Origin: Streptomyces sp. NBC_00490
GTDB taxonomy: Bacteria; Actinomycetota; Actinomycetes; Streptomycetales; Streptomycetaceae
Length of the DNA: 64,000 bases
Direction of reading: 5' to 3'
Assembly (NCBI RefSeq): GCF_036013645.1
Contig: NZ_CP107869.1
Coordinates: forward strand, 5,828,001-5,892,000
Each line of letters begins with the position of its first letter. Within the stretch, counting starts at the first letter, position 1. This document shows, piece by piece, positions 25,274-33,153 of the stretch. Made by a program: the position numbers and the translations under genes. Below the pieces are notes generated by a model. It did not search any database and was not told where the DNA came from. It saw nothing but the letters and a program-made list of their open reading frames with translations.

Positions 25274-26539
25274 TCACCGGAGTGCCTTCTCCAGCAAGGT
25301 CACCGCGTACGGGCTGCCCAAGCCGCCGTCCTTTGTGGGCTGTTCGCCTACGACCGTGTAGCCCGCGGACTCGTAGTACGTGCGGAGGCGGGGGTTGGTG
25401 GACAGGCAGTCCAGGCGGGCGTAGGGGCGGGCGGACTGTGTGATGCGGGATTCCGCGTGGGTCAGGAGTTGGCGGCCGGTGTGGGGCGGGGCCGTGTGGG
25501 GGGTTGTCATCAGGCGGTGGATGTAGCCGGCGTCGGAGGGGTGGGGGCCCCAGGCCGCCTCGTCGGTCCACCAGAGTTCGTAGGCGCCGGCCAGGGTGTC
25601 GCCTGTGTGGGCCAGCCAGACCTCGCCCTCCTGCATGCGGGTGAGGAAGTGGGCCTCGGTCTTCTCCTGGGGCTTCCACTGGTCGATTCCTCTGGCCAGC
25701 ATCCACAGGGAGACCGAGTCGCGCAGGTGGACCAGGGTCATCGCGTCCGCCGGGGTCGCCCTTCGGTAGGTGAGGGGCGCCCAGGTCGACGGGGCCGGTT
25801 CCAGGAGGTTGTCGCGGAGCTTTGCGGTGAGGGCTTCGGCGTCCAGGCCCAGGGCCTTCGTGACGTAGCCCTCCACCGAGCCGTAGCGCGAGTTGAGGGA
25901 TCGCAGGAACAGGCGCATCACCGACTCGGGGGCGCGGGCGAAGGCCGGCCAGGTCGGGGTTCTGCCCTCGTTCCTCGCCCGCCAGTCCGCCAGGAGGGAC
26001 GCGGTGGCCAGTTCCGTGAGGCTGAAGTCCTCGATGATCGTGCGCTCGTCGACGCCGAGCAAGGAGAGGATCAGGGCTGCCAGTTCGCCCGTGCGGTCCT
26101 TGCCGGATGCGCAGTGGAAGGCCAGGGGGGTGTCGGACTGCGCTGATTCCGCGACCAGTTCCAGGGCCTGGCGGATTTCCTTCGTGCCGTCCTCGGCGAC
26201 TTCCATGAAGCGTTCGGCGAGGTAGGGGCCGGGGTCGATGTCGGGGCCCAACGCCGCCTGGTTGTAGGGGCGGTGCTCGATGCTGAGGTGGTGGTAGGTG
26301 AAGGAGTCGTCCCGCGGGATGCGGCCCCTGGCCTCGATCTCCCAGTCGTGGCGCAGGTCGATCACCGTGCGGATGCCCAGGGAGAGGAAGCGGGACCAGT
26401 CCGGGGTGTCACGGGTCAACTTGCCCAGGGAGTCGGCGCGGTAGAGCCTTCGCGGGCGGATCCTGCGGCCGTCGGCGGCCCGGTAGCCGCCGAGATCGCG
26501 GACGTTGTGCAGGGCGTCGAAGCGTACGTGTCTGTCCAC
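25274..26539 (-). CDS. tyrosine phosphatase fused to a GNAT acetyltransferase
   Basis: This 421-residue protein has two domains in one frame. Residues 1-250 are a Y_phosphatase3-type protein tyrosine/serine phosphatase: LHNVRDLGGYR at the start, and the P-loop CASGKDRTG with Cys143 and Arg149. Residues 255-421 form a GNAT domain: RRATPADAMTLVHLRDSVSLW, AGAYELWWTDEA, YIHRLMTTP with a Gly-Arg CoA loop, and ending LRTYYESAGYTVVGEQ. The single-domain versions of both families are common, and I do not recall this fusion as standard. The start is ATG 26539 at the conserved N-terminus. Substrates of either half are unknown, and co-regulation of one target by two modifications is speculation. Confidence 0.85.
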   Translation of the reverse strand: MDRHVRFDALHNVRDLGGYRAADGRRIRPRRLYRADSLGKLTRDTPDWSRFLSLGIRTVIDLRHDWEIEARGRIPRDDSFTYHHLSIEHRPYNQAALGPDIDPGPYLAERFMEVAEDGTKEIRQALELVAESAQSDTPLAFHCASGKDRTGELAALILSLLGVDERTIIEDFSLTELATASLLADWRARNEGRTPTWPAFARAPESVMRLFLRSLNSRYGSVEGYVTKALGLDAEALTAKLRDNLLEPAPSTWAPLTYRRATPADAMTLVHLRDSVSLWMLARGIDQWKPQEKTEAHFLTRMQEGEVWLAHTGDTLAGAYELWWTDEAAWGPHPSDAGYIHRLMTTPHTAPPHTGRQLLTHAESRITQSARPYARLDCLSTNPRLRTYYESAGYTVVGEQPTKDGGLGSPYAVTLLEKALR

Positions 26540-26582
26540 GGGCAGCGACCATATGCGGTCACTGCCCGTCCTGACCTGGCAT

Positions 26583-26780
26583 TTACTTCGCGTGTGTCAC
26601 CGCGTAGATCATCACGAAGGCCACGATGTGGATGCCGAAGAGGAAGTACGCGAGGTAGTACCAGACGAACCGTTCGCGCTTCTTCTCCAGTGCGAGGTGC
26701 CGACGGTCGGACTCGTCATCGAGGTCGACGGGATCGCCGGGATCGCCGGGGTCGACGGGGTCGCCGGGGCCGTCGGGCAT
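26583..26780 (-). CDS. small single-pass membrane protein
   Basis: The 65-residue product has a Pro/Gly/Asp repeat N-terminus, a charged linker (ALEKKRERFVW) and one transmembrane helix (YYLAYFLFGIHIVAFVMIYA). It resembles small DUF6126-like streptomycete membrane proteins, but I cannot confirm the family. Its ATG directly abuts the SDR stop (TAG-ATG), so it is probably co-transcribed and coupled. Confidence 0.72.
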   Translation of the reverse strand: MPDGPGDPVDPGDPGDPVDLDDESDRRHLALEKKRERFVWYYLAYFLFGIHIVAFVMIYAVTHAK

Positions 26781-27557
26781 CTACAGCTCCCTGTGAACCT
26801 TCGTGTTCGACGCCTGTGCGCGGGGGCGCAGGACCAGGAGGTCGACGTTGACGTGGTGGGGGCGGGTGACGGCCCAGGTGATCGTCTCCGCGACGTCGTC
26901 GGCCGTCAGGGGCTCGGCGACACCCTCGTAGACCTTCTCCGCCTTCTCCTTGTCGCCGCCGAAGCGGGTCACGGCGAACTCGTCCGTCTTCACCATGCCG
27001 GGCGCGATCTCGATGACGCGGACCGGCTGGCCGACGATCTCCAGACGGAGGGTCTCGGCGAGGACGTGGGCGCCGTGCTTGGCGGCGACGTAACCGGCGC
27101 CGCCCTCGTAGGTGCCGTGGCCCGCGGTGGAGGAGACGACGACCACCGTGCCGTCGCCGCTCGCGACCAGCTTGGGCAGGAGGGCCTGGGTGACGTTCAG
27201 GGTGCCGAGGACGTTCGTCTCGTACATCGAACGCCAGTCGGCCGGGTCGCCGGTCGCGACCGGGTCGGCGCCGAGCGCGCCGCCGGCGTTGTTGACCAGG
27301 ACACCGATCGTCCGGAAGGCCGACGCGAACTCGTCGACCGCGGCGCGGTCCGTGACGTCCAGCTGGTACGCCGTCGCCTGGCCGCCGGACGCGTTGATCT
27401 CCGCCTCCAGCGCCTCGATGCGGTCCTTGCGGCGGGCGGTCAGGACGACGCGGTACCCCGCGGCGGCGAGCTGTCGGGCCGTGGCGGCGCCGATTCCGCT
27501 GCTCGCACCGGTGACGACGGCGATGCGGGAGGCGGCGGACGGGGCGGCGGTGGCCAT
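26781..27557 (-). CDS. SDR-family short-chain dehydrogenase
   Basis: This 258-residue classical SDR has the cofactor motif TGASSGIG at residues 18-25, NNAGG at about 92 and the catalytic YxxxK as YVAAKHG. Ser comes from VVVSSTAG. The Arg/Lys after strand 2 (TARRKDRIEAL) points to NADP(H). It is YdfG-like, acting perhaps on 3-hydroxy acids or small alcohols, but the substrate is uncertain. GAGGAG lies 6 bp before ATG 27557. It is followed immediately by the small membrane protein gene. Confidence 0.9.
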   Translation of the reverse strand: MATAAPSAASRIAVVTGASSGIGAATARQLAAAGYRVVLTARRKDRIEALEAEINASGGQATAYQLDVTDRAAVDEFASAFRTIGVLVNNAGGALGADPVATGDPADWRSMYETNVLGTLNVTQALLPKLVASGDGTVVVVSSTAGHGTYEGGAGYVAAKHGAHVLAETLRLEIVGQPVRVIEIAPGMVKTDEFAVTRFGGDKEKAEKVYEGVAEPLTADDVAETITWAVTRPHHVNVDLLVLRPRAQASNTKVHREL

Positions 27558-27589
27558 GGGCTGCTCCTCGGGCGTGCGTACGAATGGCT

Positions 27590-28045
27590 GCCGCCAGGAT
27601 AGGCGGGCGGGGCGGGGAGGGGTTTCTGGTCTCAGCCAGCGGTCCGGTGGGGGACGGGGGCCGGGGTGGGTTGGGAGGGGTGGGGGCTGGGGGTCGGTGT
27701 CGCCGGGGGGTGTGGTCTCGGCCGGAGGTGATGTCGCCGGGGCCGGTGTGGGCTGGAGGTGTGGGGTCGGTTGGGGGGTGCGGTCTCGGTCAGTGGTCCG
27801 GTCGCGGTCAGCGGTCCGGTGGTGGCCGGGGGTCGGTGTGGGCTGGGGTGTGGGGTCCGGCCGGGGGCCGGTCTCGGGCCGTGGTTCGGTGTCGGCCGGG
27901 TTCGGTGTGGGCTGGGGGCGGTCTCGGGCAGTGGTTCGCGGTCGGCTCGTGGGTCGGGCTCAGTTTGTGGGCGGGTGTCGGGTCGGGGCTGGGTGCGGCC
28001 GACCGACCGGTTCGGGCTGTGCGTGGGAAAATTGAGGTGGGTGGT
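27590..28045. repeat. G/T-skewed low-complexity region, no gene
   Basis: About 450 bp carry strong G-over-C skew on the plus strand. They are built from loose repeats of TGTGGGCTGG, GCGGTCTCGG and GGTCCGGT at irregular 20-40 bp spacing. All three plus frames stay open but translate to Gly/Arg/Val repeats without domain character, so I read it as noncoding. It separates the divergent SDR and SnoaL-like genes. Confidence 0.6.
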
Positions 28046-28067
28046 CCTCTGGTGGTGGAGGTGGATC

Positions 28068-28502
28068 ATGGGTGGAGCGCGAGAGGTCATGGATCGGCTT
28101 ACCGAGGCGCTGACTGCGCATCCGGATGTCAAGGCGATCGGGGAGCTGTACGCGGAGGACGCGGTCGCGTACACGCCGGACGAGGGGGAGATCCACGGGC
28201 GGGACAACATCGTCGAGTACTGGCGGCACATGACGGACGCGGTGCCGGATGCGATGTTCGAGACGTTGTACGCCTGTGAGGTCGGCGACACGGCCATCGA
28301 TGAAGGGGTCTTCAGCGGGCGGAACACGGGTCCGATCGTGCTGCCTTCCGGGGAGTCGCTTCCCGCGACGCAGAAGGAGATCAGGATTCGCGGGGTGGAT
28401 CTCGCGACCGTGCGGGACGGCCGGATCGTCAGTTACCGGCTCTACTTCGACCAGATGGAGTTCCTGGGGCAGCTGGGGCTGCTGCCCGAAGACGCCGGGT
28501 GA
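28068..28502 (+). CDS. SnoaL/NTF2-like polyketide-cyclase-fold protein
   Basis: The 144-residue alpha+beta-barrel protein has the SnoaL pattern: an N-terminal helix (MDRLTEALTAHPDVKAIGEL), YAEDAVAYTPDEGEIHGRDNI, then YWRHMTDAVPDAMFE. It ends with IRGVDLATVRDGRIVSYRLY and FDQMEFLGQLGLLP. The family includes steroid isomerase-like and small-ligand-binding proteins, and the substrate is not predictable. ATG 28068 has a GGAGGTGG site upstream. It converges with the YnfA-like gene. Confidence 0.85.
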   Translation: MGGAREVMDRLTEALTAHPDVKAIGELYAEDAVAYTPDEGEIHGRDNIVEYWRHMTDAVPDAMFETLYACEVGDTAIDEGVFSGRNTGPIVLPSGESLPATQKEIRIRGVDLATVRDGRIVSYRLYFDQMEFLGQLGLLPEDAG

Positions 28503-28514
28503 GGCTCCCGCTGC

Positions 28515-28850
28515 TCAGTTGCCCCGCGGCGCCCACATGATCACCGCCATGCCCGCGAGGCAGACCAGCGCGCCCGTGATGTCCCAGCGGTCGGGGCGGT
28601 AGCCGTCCGCGACGGCGCCCCACAGGATCGAACCGGCGACGAAGATCCCGCCGTACGCGGCGAGGATGCGGCCGAAGTGGGCGTCGGGCTGGAAGGTGGC
28701 GACGAAACCGTAGGCACCGAGGGCCAGCACGCCGCCGGCCATCCACAGCCAGCCCCGGTTCTCCCGTACGCCCTGCCAGACCAGCCAGGCACCGCCGATC
28801 TCGAAGAGGGCGGCGACGACGAAGAGGGCGGCCGAGCGCAGGACGAGCAT
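28515..28850 (-). CDS. YnfA/UPF0060-family membrane protein
   Basis: This 111-residue, four-helix inner-membrane protein has the UPF0060 pattern [51 protein letters not shown] and [20 protein letters not shown]. The family resembles small multidrug resistance transporters. ATG 28850 matches the family length. A GTG at 28879, inside the direct repeats, is a less likely start. Confidence 0.9.
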   Translation of the reverse strand: MLVLRSAALFVVAALFEIGGAWLVWQGVRENRGWLWMAGGVLALGAYGFVATFQPDAHFGRILAAYGGIFVAGSILWGAVADGYRPDRWDITGALVCLAGMAVIMWAPRGN

Positions 28851-28862
28851 GCCGCGCAGCCT

Positions 28863-28907
28863 GCCATATGGGTCCACGTCACCTGGCCATACGGGTCCAG
28901 TCACCTG
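28863..28907. repeat. tandem 22-23 bp direct repeat in a divergent promoter region
   Basis: GCCATATGGGTCCACGTC followed by ACCTG is repeated as GCCATACGGGTCCAGTC followed by ACCTG. The two copies are adjacent and lie between the ynfA-like gene and the secreted-protein gene, as expected for paired regulator sites. No regulator is identified. Confidence 0.65.
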
Positions 28908-28982
28908 TTGGAGGGCGCCTGTCGCCCGCTCCGCGTGGGATACATCCGACGGTATGGCCACGCTGGAGTGAGGAGTGCCGGT

Positions 28983-29459
28983 ATGCGGGTTGTTGCTGTG
29001 TGCGTCGCGGCCGTGCTGGCCGTCGGCGGGGTGGCGCCGGGGGCTTTCGCGGGGACGGGGGACTTTCCGGGGGACCCCGAGGCCGATCTGGCCTATCACG
29101 GTGCCGTCGCCATGGCCGCGGGCCAGGTGGAGGTGCGGTTCACGCCGCGGAATCACGGGCCGTCGGCGGTGCCCGACGCGACGGTGCGGCTGCGCTGGTC
29201 GGAGCCGTTGGCGAACCGGCAGCTGCTGCCGGAGGGGTGCGCGCGGTCGGGCGTGAGGGTGGTGTTGTGCCGGGTCGGCGCGCTGGACGCGGACGGGCTG
29301 GGCGACCAGATCGGCTTGCGGCTGCGGCTGAGGGGCGAGCCGGCCGAGGCCCTGCTGGAGATCGACACGGTGTGGAGCGGCGGTGTGGTGGACCGGAACC
29401 ACTTGAACGACCGCCAGCGGGTGCTGGTCCTGGACACGGGCGACACGTACTACTTCTGA
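28983..29459 (+). CDS. secreted protein with DUF11-like beta domain
   Basis: This 158-residue protein has a signal peptide ([16 protein letters not shown] then APGAFA, cleavage after AFA). A single beta-rich domain follows ([36 protein letters not shown]), reminiscent of the DUF11/Ig-like extracellular repeats. Two cysteines (GCARSG and VLCRVG) could form one disulfide. ATG 28983 has GAGGAG 7 bp upstream. Its role at the cell surface is unknown. Confidence 0.75.
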   Translation: MRVVAVCVAAVLAVGGVAPGAFAGTGDFPGDPEADLAYHGAVAMAAGQVEVRFTPRNHGPSAVPDATVRLRWSEPLANRQLLPEGCARSGVRVVLCRVGALDADGLGDQIGLRLRLRGEPAEALLEIDTVWSGGVVDRNHLNDRQRVLVLDTGDTYYF

Positions 29460-29556
29460 CCGCGGACGGATGGGAGGGTGTGTGGATGGGAGGGTGCGCG
29501 GGTGGGCGGCTCCCTTCCGATCTTCCTTCCCATCGGCCGCGTCGTACGATCTCTGC

Positions 29557-30042
29557 ATGGTGCAGGTGGAGGGCGGCGCGGCGCGAGAGCGGTTGCTCGA
29601 GGAGTTGGGGACCGTTTCTCGGCGGTACATGGCCTCTTACGCTCTCTTCAACCAGGCCTTCGCCGATCATCTGGGGCTGCATCCGACCGATCTGCAGTGC
29701 CTGAATCTGCTTGCCCTGGAAGGCGGGCCGGTGACCACCGGGCGGGTCGCCGAGCTGACGGGGCTGACCACCGGGTCGGCCACGCGGCTGGTGGACCGGC
29801 TGGAGCGGGCCGGGTACGCGGTACGGGAGCGGGACGTGGCGGACCGGCGGCGGGTGCTGGTGGCCACCGTGCCGGAGAAGCTCGCCGAACTGACGCGGGT
29901 GTGGGACCGGCTGGGGGGCGGATACAACGTCCTCTTCGACGACCTCGGTGACGGTCAACTCGCCCTGATCATCGAGCACATGCGGCGTACGACGCGGTTC
30001 AGCGCCGAGCAGGTCGAGCGGCTGCGCTCCGGGGACGTCTAG
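29557..30042 (+). CDS. MarR-family transcriptional regulator
   Basis: This 161-residue protein has a winged helix-turn-helix at about residues 45-110: [40 protein letters not shown] and [14 protein letters not shown]. The helical dimer ends are typical of MarR. The operator may be the upstream GGATGGGAGGGTG direct repeat at about 29468-29495 or the nearby GATGGGA/TCCCATC inverted pair. The target is unknown and no efflux gene is adjacent. ATG 29557 begins MVQVEGG and has no strong ribosome-binding site. Confidence 0.88.
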   Translation: MVQVEGGAARERLLEELGTVSRRYMASYALFNQAFADHLGLHPTDLQCLNLLALEGGPVTTGRVAELTGLTTGSATRLVDRLERAGYAVRERDVADRRRVLVATVPEKLAELTRVWDRLGGGYNVLFDDLGDGQLALIIEHMRRTTRFSAEQVERLRSGDV

Positions 30043-30070
30043 TCGGTCGGTCGCCGGCCAGCGAGTCCGT

Positions 30071-30469
30071 TCAGTCCGTGGTGTCGTAGCGCTCGCGGGC
30101 CTGGTGGACCTCTTCGATGTGGGTCTCCGCCCAGTCCTTCACCGCGGTCAGGAGTACGGCCAGGCTGTGGCCGAGCGGGGTGAGTTCGTAGTCGACGCGG
30201 ACGGGGACGGACGGGGTGACCGTGCGGACGAGGATGCCGTCGCGTTCCAGTGAGCGCAGGGTCTGCGTGAGCATCTTGGGGCTGACGCCGGCGATCTTGC
30301 GGGTGAGGTCGCTGTAGCGCATCGGGCCGGTGGAGAGGGCCGAGACGACGAGGCTGACCCACTTGTCGCTGAGGCGGTCCAGGAGCTGGTTGGTCGGGCA
30401 GCCGCGGATGAACGCGTCGTACTCGACACGGGCCTGCTCGCGCCGCTGGGCCGCGGTCAGGGTCGGCAT
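30071..30469 (-). CDS. HxlR-family transcriptional regulator
   Basis: This 132-residue winged-helix protein has the HxlR pattern CPTNQLLDRLSDKWVSLVVS, LTRKIAGVSPKMLTQTLRSL, then ERDGILVRTV and YELTPLGHSLAVLL. The N-terminal Cys (RGCPTN) is the redox-sensing position in thiol-sensing HxlR/YodB-type relatives. It is divergent from the quinone-oxidoreductase gene, the classic arrangement for electrophile- or quinone-responsive pairs. A candidate operator lies between them. Confidence 0.92.
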   Translation of the reverse strand: MPTLTAAQRREQARVEYDAFIRGCPTNQLLDRLSDKWVSLVVSALSTGPMRYSDLTRKIAGVSPKMLTQTLRSLERDGILVRTVTPSVPVRVDYELTPLGHSLAVLLTAVKDWAETHIEEVHQARERYDTTD

Positions 30470-30507
30470 GGCTCACCTCCGGGATGCTTACGCACTTCCA
30501 GGTAACT

Positions 30508-30528
30508 ACTTACTTATAGATAGTAACT
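30508..30528. promoter_or_regulatory. candidate HxlR operator
   Basis: ACTTACT-TATAGAT-AGTAACT is an imperfect inverted repeat (6 of 7 arm positions) in an unusually AT-rich patch. It lies between the divergent HxlR and oxidoreductase genes. HxlR/YodB-family operators have similar TACT...AGTA arms. TATAGA within it may also serve as a -10 box. Confidence 0.6.
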
Positions 30529-30552
30529 CTTCCTAGGGTTGTTGGCAGGAGA

Positions 30553-30580
30553 GGGGGTTCCGCACAAGTGGGGAACCCCC
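30553..30580 (+). other. leader stem-loop before the oxidoreductase gene
   Basis: GGGGGTTCC (30553-30561) pairs perfectly with GGAACCCCC (30572-30580). The loop can extend by CAC/GTG pairing. It would lie in the 5' leader, 30 bp before the start codon, and could act as an attenuator or a transcript-stabilising hairpin. Confidence 0.5.
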
Positions 30581-30610
30581 GCAAACGCCAATAAAACCAG
30601 GAGACTTGGC

Positions 30611-31507
30611 ATGCGTGCTGTTGTGGTGAACGCGTTCGGTGGGCCCGAGGCCGTGGAGGTCGTGGAGGCCGAGGTGCCCGAGCCCGCCGCGCGACAGATT
30701 CGGATCAAGGTGGCGGCGGCCACGCTGAACCCGGTGGACGCGGGGGTGCGGCAGGGCGTCTTCGGGGGCGCGGGCAAGCAGCTCGGGCTCGGGTGGGACG
30801 TCGCCGGGACGGTGGACGCCGTCGGGGTCGCGACCGCGTGGAACGTGGGGGACGAGGTGGTCGGGCTCGACTACGGCATGGTCGCGCCGCTGGGCACGCA
30901 CGCCGAGTACGTCGTCCTGGACACGGACGCGGTCGCGCGGGCGCCGAGGACGGTCGACGCCGTACACGCGGCGACGCTTCCGCTGAACGCCCTGACCGCC
31001 GTACAGGCCCTGGATCTAGCGGAGTTGACGGAGGGGCAGTCCCTGCTGGTGACCGGTGCGGCGGGTGCGGTCGGGGGGTTCGTCATCCAGCTCGCCTCCC
31101 GGCGGGGGATTTCGGTGACCGGGCTCGCGCGGGAGGGGGACGAGGAGCTCGTACGGTCCCTGGGGGCCGCCCACTTCACTTCCGGTGCGGTGGAGGCGGG
31201 GGCCTTCGACGGCGTACTGGACGCGGCGGTGCTGGGGGAGGCGGCGCTGGAGTGGGTGCGGGACGGGGGTGTGTATGTCGGGGTCATTCCGCAGGCTCAG
31301 CCGGCGTCGGTGCGGGGAGTTCGGACGGTGGCCGTCGAGGTGAGTGCGGATGGGGCGCGGCTCGGTGAGCTGGTCGGGTTGGTCGAGGAGGGGGTGCTGA
31401 CGTTGCGGGTGGCGGAGACGTTTCCGTTGGAGGAGGCGGTGAAGGCGCATGTGCGGCTCGCCGAGGGTGGGGTGCGGGGGCGGGTGGTGTTGGTGCCGGG
31501 CGCCTAG
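30611..31507 (+). CDS. NADP-dependent quinone oxidoreductase-like (zinc-free MDR)
   Basis: This 298-residue medium-chain reductase has an N-terminal GroES-like domain (MRAVVVNAFGGPEAVEVVEA, NPVDAGVRQGVFG, LGWDVAGTV). A Rossmann domain carries TGAAGAVGGFVIQLA. The zinc ligands of alcohol dehydrogenases are absent, as in quinone oxidoreductases. Ribosome-binding site AGGAG lies 7 bp before ATG 30611. Its divergence from the HxlR gene suggests induction by quinones or other electrophiles. Confidence 0.9.
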   Translation: MRAVVVNAFGGPEAVEVVEAEVPEPAARQIRIKVAAATLNPVDAGVRQGVFGGAGKQLGLGWDVAGTVDAVGVATAWNVGDEVVGLDYGMVAPLGTHAEYVVLDTDAVARAPRTVDAVHAATLPLNALTAVQALDLAELTEGQSLLVTGAAGAVGGFVIQLASRRGISVTGLAREGDEELVRSLGAAHFTSGAVEAGAFDGVLDAAVLGEAALEWVRDGGVYVGVIPQAQPASVRGVRTVAVEVSADGARLGELVGLVEEGVLTLRVAETFPLEEAVKAHVRLAEGGVRGRVVLVPGA

Positions 31508-31555
31508 GGGGGTGGTGGGGACTGCTGGGTGGCGGGTGCGGGTTCGTCGTGGCTT

Positions 31556-31578
31556 GTCGCGCAGTTCCCCGCGCCCCT
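31556..31578. repeat. Streptomyces-type GC-rich intergenic repeat, copy 2
   Basis: This is the core GTCGCGCAGTTCCCCGCG followed by CCCCT, preceded by CGTCGTGGCT as in copy 3 at 54251. It lies between convergent oxidoreductase and MFS genes. Confidence 0.85.
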
Positions 31579-31589
31579 CAAGAAACGGC

Positions 31590-33044
31590 TCAGTGGTGTT
31601 GGTCCTCCTGCGCCCTGCGGGGCAGTAGGCCCACCAGCGGCAGGCACAGGGTGAGCGCTGCTGTGACCGTGATGAGGCTGACCGTGGTGGCGTGGGTCGT
31701 GTCGCCCGTCGTCTGGAAGTAGACCGTGGTCACCGCTGCCGCTCCGATCGCGTTGGCCAGTTGCTGTACGGCGTTGAGCGAGCCGCTCGCGCTGCCCGCC
31801 TCCGCCGGGGCGATGTCGCCGATCGTGATGTCGTAGACCGTGCCGAAGCAGGTGCCCATGCCGATGCCGAGGATCAGCAGGGGTGGGACGAGGGCCCAGG
31901 TTCCGGTGTGGGTGCCGGAGTTGTGGATCAGCAGGGTCAGGTAGGCGCAGCCTGCGATGAGGGTCAGGAGGCCGGCGGGGATGAGGCGGCGGCCGTGGGT
32001 GTGGATCAGGCCGTGGCAGGCGATCGAGGCGATGACGATGCCGACGGTCAGGGGGATCAGGGCGAGCGCGGTGCCGGTGGGGGAGCGGCCGAGGCCCTGT
32101 TGGAGGAAGAGGGAGAGGACGTAGAGGAGGCCGGCGGTCGCGGCGAACGCGACGATGCCGAGGGCCAGGCCCGCCGCGAAGCCGCGGTTGTGGAGCAGGG
32201 TCGGTTCGATGAGTGGGTGGGGGGCGGTGCGCTGGCGGTGGCTGAAGGCGGCGAAGAGGGCGAGGCCGATGGCCAGGAGGATCAGTGGCCGACTGGTCCA
32301 GCCACTCGCCGAGCCGTCGATCAGGCCGCCCAGCAAACCGAGCAGCGCGCCGGTGAGCAGTACGGCCCCGCGGACGTCGACGGAGACGGTCCGGTCGCCC
32401 GGGTCGCGCGGCAGCAGGCGGGCGGCGGCGAGCAGGGCGGCGCCGCCGAGCAGCAGGTTGATCAGGAACATGGGGCGCCAGCCGAGGCCCAGGACGTCGG
32501 CGTCGACGAGGAACCCGGCGAGGATCGGGCCGCCCACCGCGGACAGTCCCATCGCGGGCCCGAACAGGCTGAACGCCTTGCCGATCTGGTCGCGGGGCCA
32601 GGTGGCGCCGAGGATGCCGAAGCCCTGCGGGATGACGAGGGCCCCGAAGGCGCCCTGGGCGAGCCGGGCGACGACCAGCGTCGTGGGGTCGGGAGCGAGC
32701 CCGCAGGCCAGTGAGGCCACCACGAACCCGGCGAGCCCGAGCAGGAAGAGCCGGCGGCGGCCGTATCGGTCGCCGAGCCGTCCGCCGGGGACGAGCAGTA
32801 CGCCGAGGGCGAGTGCGTAGGAGGCGCCGAGCCACTGGACGAGACCGGGGCCGCCGCCGAGGTCCGCGGTGATCGTCGGGGCGGCGATGTTGGTGATCGT
32901 GGCGTCGAGGAGGTCGAGGACGTCCGCGGCGAGGATCACGGCCAGGATCGCCCAGCGGGTGCGGGCGGGGAGGGGCGGTTTCCCGCGCCCTTCCTCTGCG
33001 TCTGCGCCGTCCGTGTCGTCTGCGTCATGCAATATCTGCGTCAC
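31590..33044 (-). CDS. DHA2-type MFS drug transporter
   Basis: This 484-residue membrane protein has about 14 predicted helices and no signal peptide. The MFS signature between helices 2 and 3 is GGRLGDRYGRRRLFLLG. Motif C of drug antiporters appears as LGWRPMFLINLLLGG-type sequence. It begins with an acidic cytosolic N-terminus (HDADDTDGADAEEGRGK). It probably exports small hydrophobic drugs or metabolites by proton antiport. It diverges from the LLM/FMN-reductase operon, so the exporter and the flavin oxidoreductase may share a regulator. Confidence 0.92.
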   Translation of the reverse strand: MTQILHDADDTDGADAEEGRGKPPLPARTRWAILAVILAADVLDLLDATITNIAAPTITADLGGGPGLVQWLGASYALALGVLLVPGGRLGDRYGRRRLFLLGLAGFVVASLACGLAPDPTTLVVARLAQGAFGALVIPQGFGILGATWPRDQIGKAFSLFGPAMGLSAVGGPILAGFLVDADVLGLGWRPMFLINLLLGGAALLAAARLLPRDPGDRTVSVDVRGAVLLTGALLGLLGGLIDGSASGWTSRPLILLAIGLALFAAFSHRQRTAPHPLIEPTLLHNRGFAAGLALGIVAFAATAGLLYVLSLFLQQGLGRSPTGTALALIPLTVGIVIASIACHGLIHTHGRRLIPAGLLTLIAGCAYLTLLIHNSGTHTGTWALVPPLLILGIGMGTCFGTVYDITIGDIAPAEAGSASGSLNAVQQLANAIGAAAVTTVYFQTTGDTTHATTVSLITVTAALTLCLPLVGLLPRRAQEDQHH

Positions 33045-33106
33045 GCAGACAAATATGAGGCCGGGAGTGTTGGTGGGTCAAGTGGAATAACGGGGCGGGG
33101 GTGCTC

Positions 33107-33133
33107 GTTCAGCGGTATAGTTGAACGGTCAAC
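33107..33133. promoter_or_regulatory. nested inverted repeats at the LLM promoter
   Basis: GTTCA-N10-TGAAC (33107-33126) overlaps GTTGA-ACGG-TCAAC (33120-33133). The -10-like TATAGT (33116-33121) falls inside. The arrangement suggests a repressor site covering the promoter of the LLM gene. The regulator is unknown. Confidence 0.45.
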
Positions 33134-33153
33134 AACCTGGAGGGTGAGCGACC

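Noticed and set aside
27584..28327. Gly/Arg or Pro/Thr-rich frames in the skewed region
   Set aside because: Low-complexity translations on both strands with no homology; the real gene starts at 28068.
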